46,310 nt of DNA. Source: a virus. Location: the IMG/VR virus record IMGVR_UViG_3300043772_004025, positions 1 through 46,310 of that record; one strand, written 5' to 3'. The position numbers were made by a program, and so were the translations under genes. Shown in pieces: positions 24,676-33,225 of this stretch. The notes under the pieces were generated by a model. It did not search any database and had not been told where the DNA came from. It saw nothing but the letters and a program-made list of their open reading frames with translations. The stretch's first letter is position 1. Each line of letters opens with the position of its first letter.

Positions 24676-27600
24676 TTATTCGTTTATATTTTTAATTGTT
24701 AATATGTCTGAACTATCATAATATGATAATCTTTTATCACCACCTTGTCTTTCAAAAATCTGACAAGTGTAATGTTCATAAACAGATGGGTTAACACCAA
24801 TACCTGTAACCGTAACAATAACATCATCAGAATAAACTGAATCAACAGTTATTGTTATGTCTTCCGTGCTACCAAAAGCACTTCCAGGTATTGTTAATAT
24901 TTCTCCAACCAAATATGAACCACCACCATTACTCAATACCACACTATCAACGACTCCATCAATAACTGTGACATCAAAGGTTGCGTTTTCACCACCTGTA
25001 CCTGTGGCAAATATATTAGGGTATGAACCTGTAGTGCCCGTTATATTAAGTGGGAACCAATTATCTGGTATTATATTCCAAGTGTTACCAGAGTTTGAAC
25101 TATATAGTAAACTTACAATATCTTGACCATTTCTTTCTTGTAATCTAACTTTAACAGAATATGTCCCAGCGGTTAATGTTATAGGATATTGATTTCCATC
25201 AGGGATATTTCCATTATCACCGTGAGCACCATACCAATCAGCAACTTTAACCCCATTAATGAATGCGTCTGAACCATCATCACTACTTAATCCAAAATAA
25301 TATGTATTACCAGAAGGTATTTTTATATAACCATCTATTACCATTCCATATTGATTTTGGTCAACACCTGTTTTTGTTGTGTATGAAACACCTTGAGTAT
25401 TAGGAGAATAGTAGGTATCAAAAAGAGGACTATTATCTATTAAATAATCCATTTCTGTTTCATTGTTTGGAAATTCGTATGTTGAATCAGCTGGTTTATA
25501 AATTTTAACACTTAATTTGTTAGTCGTAAATCCACTTATGACACCCGTCACACCACCAATTTGGTTTCCTAATATCGTTATAGTGTCATTTATGTTATAT
25601 AATTTACCCGATGTATTACCACTAACACCTATAACAGTATTTCCTGAAACTTTAATATTAAACGATGCGTTAACACCATGACCATTTGTTGTTCCAGTTA
25701 AATTAGTGTAAATACCATCGGTTGTACCAGTACCTAAAGCATTATATGTAAATGCGGTTATATTACCATAATTAGGTGTAAAATCAACAAGATTAACGTC
25801 TGTGTCAATAACATTCCATTGGAAATAATCACCAAGAGTGTTATTTCGGAAGTAATTACTAACTCTATTATTATAGAAGTATTCACCAACAGTATTATTA
25901 TAGAATTCATCACCAATATAATTTTTCTGTGTACTAAAACCCCCAAACCCAAAACCTTCACCTATTGTGTTGTCAGTAAAGAAATTACCAATTTCATTAT
26001 TTGTGAAATATTGGGCAATTGTATTACTTACAAAATCAGAACCAATATTGTTATTACTAAATCCATCACCGATAGTATTACCAATAAAATCACCTTTAAT
26101 CACATTTCCATAAACATCACCCAAAAAGTCATTACTTACAGTAAAAGGACCAAAGGAATTACCACCACAAGACCCACTAACTTCATTTGCTGAAAATCCC
26201 CAATCTACTTTATTAGTATTAAAGTCTCCATATGTTATGTTACCCTTAAATTCATTGAATATTTGGTTATCATAAAAATCTCCATATATTGTATTGTTTT
26301 CAAATTGTTCACCGATTCTATTGGTAGATGTATCTCCACTTATATTATTATTATAAAATCCATGCCCTATATCATTTTTACGGAAATCTTGGGTTATTAC
26401 ATTACTTTCAAAATCAGTTCCAATTCTATTTCCATAAAAATCGTAATTACCGATGTCCTCTAAGGTTGAAATAGTGTTATATTGAAAAACATGACCGATT
26501 TCATTTTCGTAGAAATATGAATATATGGTATTATTATTATATCCGTTACCAATTAAATTACGATAAAATTCTCTGTAAATGTCATTATTATTATACCCAT
26601 TACCAATATCGTTATTATAAAAATCATTATAAATTTTATTATTATTAAATTGATTTCCTATTTCATTATTTTGAAAATCATTATTAGTCCAAACATTACT
26701 ATTAAAGTCGTTCCCAATATTGTTTCTGTAAAAAGAACCGCCAAGTAAAATATTATCTTCAAAATTACTACCAATTCGATTATTATTGAAATTAGACGTG
26801 ATATAATTGTTATTAAAATAATCCCCAATTATATTCCCATCAAAATCATCATTTGTAGAGTTGTTATAAAAACTATCACCTATTTGATTACTATCGCAAT
26901 CATCATTAAATGTGTTATTATATGAATTATTACCAATAGTATTATTTATGAATGAACCATCAAGAAAAACGTTGTTTGCCAAAATAAATGGGTTTCCATT
27001 CCAGTCATATAAATTTGCGTAGTTACCAACATAGTTGTTGATTGCGGTTGCGTCACCAAATGTCGTATATTCAAAAACTTCACTATCTCTTACATTAGGT
27101 TGGTAATAACTCATTACACCATCCTGATTTGCCAAATAATAAAGTGAGTCACTAGTTTCACTTATTGATGTACCAGATATAATTGCCAAAGAATCACTCT
27201 CAATAGAAATAACCTCAAAAATTGATGGGGATATATTTGTCACCGCAACAAATGACCCTGTTGAAAGAGTCGAATTAAATGTTGTACCTGTATTACCATA
27301 TAACACACCTGTAGTTCCTGTTAATCCACTTATACCTACAAGTCCACCTAAGAGGCTTGATTCATTATATGAATAACCATAATATCTTTTAAATAAAATT
27401 GTTCTATGGTCATAATCGGTTCTATTATTTAATTCATCAATTCTTTCAGTGATTCTACCTTTTGCAGGACTTGATGTTACTTCAGTTGTATCCCAAGTTA
27501 TGTCATAAGTAATTTTATCTTGTGGGTATAATGTTGAATATACTGTTGGTGAAAATCCAGTTGTTGAAGTTGCCAATAACAACAATGGTTCAATATTACC

Positions 27601-27906
27601 TGTTTTATAGTTACCTGTAGTTATTGGGTCTCCATTATTATTAAAATTTGGTTGGTCGTAACAAGTTTGAAAATCGGTAATTAAATAATAACCCCCAGCG
27701 TTTAATGATGAACCTGTGATCATAGAACGTAGTTCATCATAGTTTGTTGTAAAAACAGTGGTGGTTATATTATTTTGCACATATTCAGTTATTGCACTTA
27801 ATGATATTTTTTGTGTAAAAAAATTATTATCAATAGGTATTGTGTTATTAGATGTATTACCTGAAGGTACCCATGAAGGTAGTTCCCATATTTTTTTATT
27901 AGCCAT
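24676..27906 (-). CDS. Giant tail fibre with nonapeptide beta-solenoid and PA14 domain
   Basis: A 1076-residue protein. After an N-terminal attachment region (1-310) comes an array of about 40 nine-residue units, F/Y-x-x-N-x-I-x-x-x, at about 315-705; alternate units carry Ile-Gly, giving an 18-residue super-repeat that would form one coil of a beta-solenoid. Next is a G-x-G beta module (741-801), then a PA14 domain at about 828-945 with YYFGLSSDDGSDAFING and GTYSVKVRLQERNG, the calcium/sugar-binding fold of yeast adhesins and bacterial glycosidases. A second copy of the beta module (968-1022) and a short tail finish it. It is probably a long receptor-binding fibre; glycan binding by PA14 is inferred. 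Confidence 0.72.
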   Translation of the reverse strand: MANKKIWELPSWVPSGNTSNNTIPIDNNFFTQKISLSAITEYVQNNITTTVFTTNYDELRSMITGSSLNAGGYYLITDFQTCYDQPNFNNNGDPITTGNYKTGNIEPLLLLATSTTGFSPTVYSTLYPQDKITYDITWDTTEVTSSPAKGRITERIDELNNRTDYDHRTILFKRYYGYSYNESSLLGGLVGISGLTGTTGVLYGNTGTTFNSTLSTGSFVAVTNISPSIFEVISIESDSLAIISGTSISETSDSLYYLANQDGVMSYYQPNVRDSEVFEYTTFGDATAINNYVGNYANLYDWNGNPFILANNVFLDGSFINNTIGNNSYNNTFNDDCDSNQIGDSFYNNSTNDDFDGNIIGDYFNNNYITSNFNNNRIGSNFEDNILLGGSFYRNNIGNDFNSNVWTNNDFQNNEIGNQFNNNKIYNDFYNNDIGNGYNNNDIYREFYRNLIGNGYNNNTIYSYFYENEIGHVFQYNTISTLEDIGNYDFYGNRIGTDFESNVITQDFRKNDIGHGFYNNNISGDTSTNRIGEQFENNTIYGDFYDNQIFNEFKGNITYGDFNTNKVDWGFSANEVSGSCGGNSFGPFTVSNDFLGDVYGNVIKGDFIGNTIGDGFSNNNIGSDFVSNTIAQYFTNNEIGNFFTDNTIGEGFGFGGFSTQKNYIGDEFYNNTVGEYFYNNRVSNYFRNNTLGDYFQWNVIDTDVNLVDFTPNYGNITAFTYNALGTGTTDGIYTNLTGTTNGHGVNASFNIKVSGNTVIGVSGNTSGKLYNINDTITILGNQIGGVTGVISGFTTNKLSVKIYKPADSTYEFPNNETEMDYLIDNSPLFDTYYSPNTQGVSYTTKTGVDQNQYGMVIDGYIKIPSGNTYYFGLSSDDGSDAFINGVKVADWYGAHGDNGNIPDGNQYPITLTAGTYSVKVRLQERNGQDIVSLLYSSNSGNTWNIIPDNWFPLNITGTTGSYPNIFATGTGGENATFDVTVIDGVVDSVVLSNGGGSYLVGEILTIPGSAFGSTEDITITVDSVYSDDVIVTVTGIGVNPSVYEHYTCQIFERQGGDKRLSYYDSSDILTIKNINE
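25792..26964 (-). repeat. Coding array of about 40 nonapeptide units
   Basis: Codes for units of F/Y-x-x-N-x-I-x-x-x in phase for roughly 390 residues. Example pair: FYNNDIGNGYNNNDIYRE. Codon use in the copies is varied (ATT/ATA, AAT/AAC), so the DNA repeats are degenerate, which suggests old duplications under protein selection. The Asn-rich units explain the spurious long frames seen on the opposite strand here. Confidence 0.8.
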
Positions 27907-27922
27907 TTTTATTTTTTAATTA

Positions 27923-29812
27923 TTACCATGTTATGTTAAAGTCATCGTCAGTTACTATTGGGTTGCCGTTTTCGTCTACAATATAAAAAGTTTCAGTAAA
28001 ACCAGTATTACAAGGTATGAAAATATAAGGTGGTAAAGGGTTTTTACAACTACCACAACCGCTGTAATTTGGTTGGATTGTTTGGATGCCTCCAAAAGTA
28101 TCAGGACGACAATACCTTCTACAATCAACAAAAAAGTTATTTCTTATTTCTAAAACATCTAATGTTTTATCATAAAATCTAAGTTGTGATAATTCACCTT
28201 CAAAAGAACCGGCAAAGTTAGTTTGTAATAACATATCCCTGTCATTATAATCAGGCCCGTTGAAAGTTTGACTTTCAGCCAAACCTTGTGTACCACCACC
28301 CCAACTCATATTAAAAGGAACACCTATTTGTTTATCACTCCATTCATTTAAAGCTCTTAATTGTAAACCAATAAAGTTTTCTACCCTATATTTTACTAAA
28401 CCATTAATCCAAAATTTTAAAGTTCCGGCAGGTAAAGTGTTTTTAAAACTACCTGGTGTATAAGTTACAGCAATATGTGTCCAAGTATCCCCAGTCGGTA
28501 TTGTATTAGGTTCGGAATAACCTTCTTCCATAACAGTACCCGTTATTCTATATTTGTTGTTGTAACAATCACCTGTTACAGTCATTTTTCTATAACCGAT
28601 TCTACCGTCATTGGTGATTCTAAATCCTAAAGCGTTTTCAGATAATTGGTCACAATAACTGTATGAAGTACCTGTCACAACTGTTGTTTCTGTATTACCA
28701 GAACATTTGTGACAACAACCTATATCATCCGAATTTATATTAAACCAATTTTGACCGCCTGTAATAATATTTGGGTCTATGTATTCGTCAGTTAAACAAG
28801 TACTATGACAAGAACATCCACAACCAATACTTGAACTCTTGGTAAACCAGCTTTGTCCGCTATTTGGTTCTACAATATTTTCGTCATAAATTAAAGTTTC
28901 AGTTAAAGACAAAGGAATACCTTTAGATGTTTTAATACCCGTTTCACCCGAAAAATTATTCCAAAATTTATTTTCAGCTCTTGTACCAATATAAAAGAAA
29001 AAGTTTTTATTATTTGGGTAAAAATTATTTAAAGTTGTTGCACTTGTAGAACCTGTTATCCCACTAGTACAAAAAGTATTATCCCATTTGATCCAAGTTT
29101 CCATAGACCAACCGTCTTTTAAATCAGTTGGCATAACTTGCCATTTTGTATCACCAGAAGTATAAGTTAAAGTATAACCTGTTTTTTTACATTCAACATA
29201 AGGTTCTGATATTGGTGCTGGTCTATCTGTATCTAATTTAAAAAATCCTTGATAAAAACCACCATCTAAACAAATAGTATTTCCAACTGGACAACCTTCA
29301 ACAGTTGTTGTTCCTGAATGAAAAGTCCATGGATAAGTATATAATCCTGGCCCTACTGTACAACCCGAGGTACAACCTGAAGATGAACCTGACGTACAAC
29401 CTGAAAAATTATATACAATTGTGTAACCTGTAACAGGATATAAAACTAATCTTGTGTCTGCAGAAGTAATAACTAATGTTCTACCTGACAAACAATCAGT
29501 ACGACCATTATCTACCCCCGTTAATCCCCAATCGTTTAATGTAAAACCTGTTAAAGGAATTATAGTAGTTCCTGACCATTGTATCAAAGAAGTTAAAGAA
29601 GAACCGTCTAAAGTAGTACCACTTTTATTAATATCAAACCAAGCTGCCAAACCATCTGTAACAATACCGTATTTACAGGCATCTTTACAATTTGTTGCAT
29701 AAGGAATATAGTTACCTAACCTATCAGGAATTAAATTAAAATCCCAATATTCGTTATAAACTAAGTTTATACCTTCAAAACTTTTAAAAAAATAATTATT
29801 TCTAATATCCAT
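27923..29812 (-). CDS. Cys-rich tail protein with LamG/concanavalin-like domain
   Basis: A 629-residue protein. The C-terminal half has the laminin-G-like lectin layout: GWSMETWIKW at 234-243, LGFRITNDGRIGYR, then DTWTHIAVTYTPG, GTLKFWINGLVKYR and GSFEGELSQLRFYDK. Such folds often bind carbohydrate. It also carries about 24 cysteines, including GCGCSCHSTC and GCCHKC, far more than other phage proteins here, so metal binding or disulfide formation is possible. The N-terminus (1-60) has a DACKYGIVTDGLAAWFD segment leading into the sandwich. It is 2 bases from the 737-residue fibre and 16 bases from the giant fibre, so probably part of the same appendage set. Confidence 0.68.
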   Translation of the reverse strand: MDIRNNYFFKSFEGINLVYNEYWDFNLIPDRLGNYIPYATNCKDACKYGIVTDGLAAWFDINKSGTTLDGSSLTSLIQWSGTTIIPLTGFTLNDWGLTGVDNGRTDCLSGRTLVITSADTRLVLYPVTGYTIVYNFSGCTSGSSSGCTSGCTVGPGLYTYPWTFHSGTTTVEGCPVGNTICLDGGFYQGFFKLDTDRPAPISEPYVECKKTGYTLTYTSGDTKWQVMPTDLKDGWSMETWIKWDNTFCTSGITGSTSATTLNNFYPNNKNFFFYIGTRAENKFWNNFSGETGIKTSKGIPLSLTETLIYDENIVEPNSGQSWFTKSSSIGCGCSCHSTCLTDEYIDPNIITGGQNWFNINSDDIGCCHKCSGNTETTVVTGTSYSYCDQLSENALGFRITNDGRIGYRKMTVTGDCYNNKYRITGTVMEEGYSEPNTIPTGDTWTHIAVTYTPGSFKNTLPAGTLKFWINGLVKYRVENFIGLQLRALNEWSDKQIGVPFNMSWGGGTQGLAESQTFNGPDYNDRDMLLQTNFAGSFEGELSQLRFYDKTLDVLEIRNNFFVDCRRYCRPDTFGGIQTIQPNYSGCGSCKNPLPPYIFIPCNTGFTETFYIVDENGNPIVTDDDFNITW

Positions 29813-29814
29813 AA

Positions 29815-32028
29815 TTAAAGTATTTCAGGTCCATACCACCATTTTATTAATACCACATATTCACCGTCTGTAATTGAAGTTGCTACCCCAAAACTGTCGT
29901 AAAAATTAACATATAAGGTATCGCCTGTCACAAAGTAGTTAGTCATTTTAGTACGACTAATAGCACCGTCATAAATATCAATCATACTTAATATGTTATA
30001 ATTAACTGAATTTGTATTTATTTTGGTTTCTGGGTCAAATATTCCACCCGCAGTTGTAACAGAAGCTAACCTAATAGTAGTGTCTATTGTTTTAACATAA
30101 ATTTTAATATCTTCAATAACCCAACCTTCCGGTATATTAATATCATAAACACCTGTACTAAAAACTAGTGTTCCACTATCTAAATTTAATCCATAATTAG
30201 GTCTAATATTACCGTAAGAATTATATTCATTTACAGCAAAATTCGATCTATTTCCTGAAACTAATGTATTAGCACCTGCTAATAAGTTTGGTGTGTACAC
30301 TGTGTTGGATTCATCGATTAATTTATCATTTAAATTTAAAACCGTGGTTTTTGTCACGTTCGGGTTTATTGTAATACCACTAGAGCCTATAATACTAACG
30401 TGAGTTACGTACTCATTTACGGTACTATTAATTGAACTTAAAATAAAGTTATAATTTGTATCTGAACCTGGTGGGGTTACATTGTCACCGTAAGCATATA
30501 TTGTACTATAGTCACTGTTAATAATTACGTTAGAACCATTACTTGTAAAAGAGGCTAAATTATTACCAATGATTTTGTTATTGCTACCTAAAAATATTAA
30601 AGAATAATAAACACTATCACTGACATCAGTATTGTTAGTAAAAATTGTTGCCAAATTATTTGAGTTGGTTGTGATAGTATCGTTTGAAAAGACGTTAAAT
30701 AATCCACTACTAGTATCAGCACTTATACCTGTTGAATTTAAAGCTACCGTCATTGTGTTGTTACTTATACCGTTAGAATTAAATAAAATGTTATTATCTG
30801 AATCTTGTAAAATTACGTCTGAATTTAAACTAAAAGTATGGTCACTTCTAACAATTGATCCACCTCCTTGGCATGAAATTATAGAATTAGCTGAATCCTC
30901 TGCTGTAATATCATATGAATTTAAAATAATTGTTTTAAAACTACCACCTAAAATTTTATTATTATACCCACCTAATATACTTGAGTATGAAACTCCAGTA
31001 CCAGAAATAATATTATTGTTACCACCTATTATGGTTTCATGTAAATTTGGTGGGGTTGGTCCGTGTATTATATTATTAACACCACCTAGTATTGTAGAGT
31101 AAGCGTGACCATCTATAAGATTATTATAACCACCAATTATTACAGAACTGTCACCACTAAATATCTTATTTTGTGAACCAGCTATTATACCTGAATTAAT
31201 GCTATTGCCGGAAATAATGTTTCTATTACCACCTAGTATTGCTGAATAATCATCTTTTACTGTAGATTGGTTGCTAAAAACAAAAGAGTTAAGTCCAGAA
31301 GCCTCTGAACCATAAGATTGTACAGGATCCCATATAGTTATTGGCGAACAACCATGAATATTTGTAACGTATAAATCTGTAATACAAGAACCTGTACCAC
31401 CTGTAAAACAACACCCGTTATTTAAAGTAACAAGATAAGTACTACCAGACCCAACTATAGAACCACCACTTAAGATTAAATTACCGTTTAAAATAACTAA
31501 CTGAGCGTTTGATTGCAAATCAACAGTACCTAAAACATAAACATCACCATAAACAAAACTTTGATGATTGTTCGGTACAGTTAAAGTATAACCATAAGGT
31601 ACATACCACATATTACCACTATTTGATACGTATGGTAATGTTCTAACAAATCCGTTATTATCAAGAACTAATACATCATCGGTGTTAGTCCCAGCAGATA
31701 AACTAATTAAAAATCTAAGTTCACTATTTAAATCTAAACTACCTGAATCAACCTGTATTGTACCACCAGAACTTGGGCAAGAAACTAAATTATTAACATA
31801 TAAAGGTGATGTACAGGCCGAAATAGACCAACTAATACCACTAATAGGTCCCCACCCAACAGTTCCGTCATTGTCTAAAGATGTTGCAACTAAACCAGGA
31901 AAGGCATTTTTATGTATTCTAAAATAACCTATTTGGTCTATATTTGTATCACCAGATAACGTAATTGAACTTCCGCTATGTTGTACTATTTGTCTATCTT
32001 GAAATTTGGGTCTTGTAAAAAATGTCAT
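29815..32028 (-). CDS. Tail fibre with YadA/Hep-Hag-like head repeats
   Basis: A 737-residue fibre. It opens with TFFTRPKFQDRQIVQHSG, followed by short beta modules. Residues 215-231 contain CITDLYVTNIHGCSPIT, shared with residues 107-124 of the plus-strand fibre (CITDLFVSNVNSCSPLHI). Residues about 260-370 carry repeats like ILGGNRN, IAGSQNK, IIGGYNN, ILGGVNN, IIGGNNN, the pattern of left-handed beta-roll heads of trimeric autotransporters (YadA/Hep-Hag). A long Asn/Ser-rich beta region and a compact C-terminal domain (about 620-737) follow. Probably trimeric and receptor-binding. It lies directly downstream of the gp13-like neck gene by one base. Confidence 0.72.
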   Translation of the reverse strand: MTFFTRPKFQDRQIVQHSGSSITLSGDTNIDQIGYFRIHKNAFPGLVATSLDNDGTVGWGPISGISWSISACTSPLYVNNLVSCPSSGGTIQVDSGSLDLNSELRFLISLSAGTNTDDVLVLDNNGFVRTLPYVSNSGNMWYVPYGYTLTVPNNHQSFVYGDVYVLGTVDLQSNAQLVILNGNLILSGGSIVGSGSTYLVTLNNGCCFTGGTGSCITDLYVTNIHGCSPITIWDPVQSYGSEASGLNSFVFSNQSTVKDDYSAILGGNRNIISGNSINSGIIAGSQNKIFSGDSSVIIGGYNNLIDGHAYSTILGGVNNIIHGPTPPNLHETIIGGNNNIISGTGVSYSSILGGYNNKILGGSFKTIILNSYDITAEDSANSIISCQGGGSIVRSDHTFSLNSDVILQDSDNNILFNSNGISNNTMTVALNSTGISADTSSGLFNVFSNDTITTNSNNLATIFTNNTDVSDSVYYSLIFLGSNNKIIGNNLASFTSNGSNVIINSDYSTIYAYGDNVTPPGSDTNYNFILSSINSTVNEYVTHVSIIGSSGITINPNVTKTTVLNLNDKLIDESNTVYTPNLLAGANTLVSGNRSNFAVNEYNSYGNIRPNYGLNLDSGTLVFSTGVYDINIPEGWVIEDIKIYVKTIDTTIRLASVTTAGGIFDPETKINTNSVNYNILSMIDIYDGAISRTKMTNYFVTGDTLYVNFYDSFGVATSITDGEYVVLIKWWYGPEIL

Positions 32029-32029
32029 A

Positions 32030-33175
32030 TTATATAACTGTTAAACCTAAAGGTCTATATTGTAATGTTTTATTTAATTGTTCAGCTTCAGTTGCCTTAC
32101 GTGTTAACATATTGTCAGGACGTAATCTTTCTAACCTTTCGTTAAGCCTTTCCATTAAAGTTGTTCTATCTTCTCTAGACTCACTTAAAAGTGATTCATA
32201 ATCCATAGTAACTTCAGCATCTGTAACTCCAAGAGCACCACCAAATTTACCACGAACACGACCAAGGGTTTCTTTACATAAAGCGGTAAACCAATCCCTT
32301 ACCCATTGTTTTGAAGGTGTATTTAATTCGGTAAAATTTACAACGTCGATTGGAACATCGGAAGGTAATTTAACAATATCTTTATTTGCATTTAAACATC
32401 TTTGTCTATCTTCATCAGAAGTAGTTTCATAATACCAATACCAAACTCTTGAGCCACCTACGTTTATTGACTGTCCACCAGCAAAACCACCGCGACCAAA
32501 AGATAGTCTACTACCTGGGGGTGGTGATAAATGTAATAATCTTGTACCATTAGGACCTGCTGTTAACCAATAAGTTAATTCTGAACTAACTAATCTTTGT
32601 TTTAAATTATAATCAGCGTTTCTTAATACAATATCAAATGCTGGAGCCAAATAAAAACCACCATAACCAAACCCACCACCTGCAGCACCATAGGGTAATT
32701 GAGCCACACCTCCACCAAAACCATAATCACCAAAACCATAATTTGAGTATAACGCGTAATCTACTGTTGGTGGTTGAAAATATAGGACTTCACTCATTTC
32801 ACGTCCAGCAGGTATTTGATATACTTGTCGACCGTTTTCTAAAGTAACGTAATCTTGTTTTAATTCCCAAGGACCACGTGCTTGTAAACCTACAATTTTT
32901 GAATAGGCATAAGTAAATGAATCTTCATATCCTTGAGACCTTGTTGTTAAAGCTTTTGCTAAATCCGTTGTATCTAAATTAATCCCGTCCAATGATGCCC
33001 ATTGAGCCTCGATTAACCACTCATTAATATATGATGAATGATCTTCAACCGCAATTTCTAATAAAGTACACATTTGTTCGTCAGATAATTCCACTTTTCT
33101 AAGTGGAGCACCTAACCTATGTCTTACTTGACGAAATAATTTTTGTTTTTCCGCTTCTTCTATTACTAGTGCCAT
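32030..33175 (-). CDS. T4 gp13-like neck (head-completion) protein
   Basis: A 381-residue protein. The start RQVRHRLGAPLRKVELSDEQ (15-34) matches the opening of T4-like gp13 neck proteins (RLGAP followed by an acidic D/E-Q helix). The C-terminal WVRDWFTALCKETLGRVRGK (291-310) matches the family's W...YT.A..KE..G..R.KF element. A Tyr/Gly-rich insert (about 146-174, with YGFGDYGFGGG) is not usual and may be surface-exposed. In T4 gp13 forms the collar that seals the filled head for tail attachment. The gp14-like and gp15-like genes follow on the opposite strand after the helicase gene, which supports the call. Confidence 0.58.
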   Translation of the reverse strand: MALVIEEAEKQKLFRQVRHRLGAPLRKVELSDEQMCTLLEIAVEDHSSYINEWLIEAQWASLDGINLDTTDLAKALTTRSQGYEDSFTYAYSKIVGLQARGPWELKQDYVTLENGRQVYQIPAGREMSEVLYFQPPTVDYALYSNYGFGDYGFGGGVAQLPYGAAGGGFGYGGFYLAPAFDIVLRNADYNLKQRLVSSELTYWLTAGPNGTRLLHLSPPPGSRLSFGRGGFAGGQSINVGGSRVWYWYYETTSDEDRQRCLNANKDIVKLPSDVPIDVVNFTELNTPSKQWVRDWFTALCKETLGRVRGKFGGALGVTDAEVTMDYESLLSESREDRTTLMERLNERLERLRPDNMLTRKATEAEQLNKTLQYRPLGLTVI

Positions 33176-33189
33176 TGTTGCTTTATTTC

Positions 33190-33199
33190 ATAAATATCA
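33190..33199 (-). promoter_or_regulatory. TGATATTTAT motif before the gp13-like gene
   Basis: Exact minus-strand copy with 14 bases to the ATG at 33175, in the 50-base gap after the helicase gene. It probably starts the long fibre operon that runs left. Confidence 0.5.
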
Positions 33200-33225
33200 A
33201 CAACGGGGATAATAATTACGGTGAT

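Noticed and set aside
25819-26193. Plus-strand frame of 124 codons within the nonapeptide array
   Set aside because: Antisense of a degenerate repeat; the Ile/Thr repeats are a by-product of the coding array.
30632-31102. Plus-strand frame of 156 codons inside the YadA-like fibre
   Set aside because: Antisense of Asn/Ser-rich repeats, no start context, overlaps a strong gene completely.
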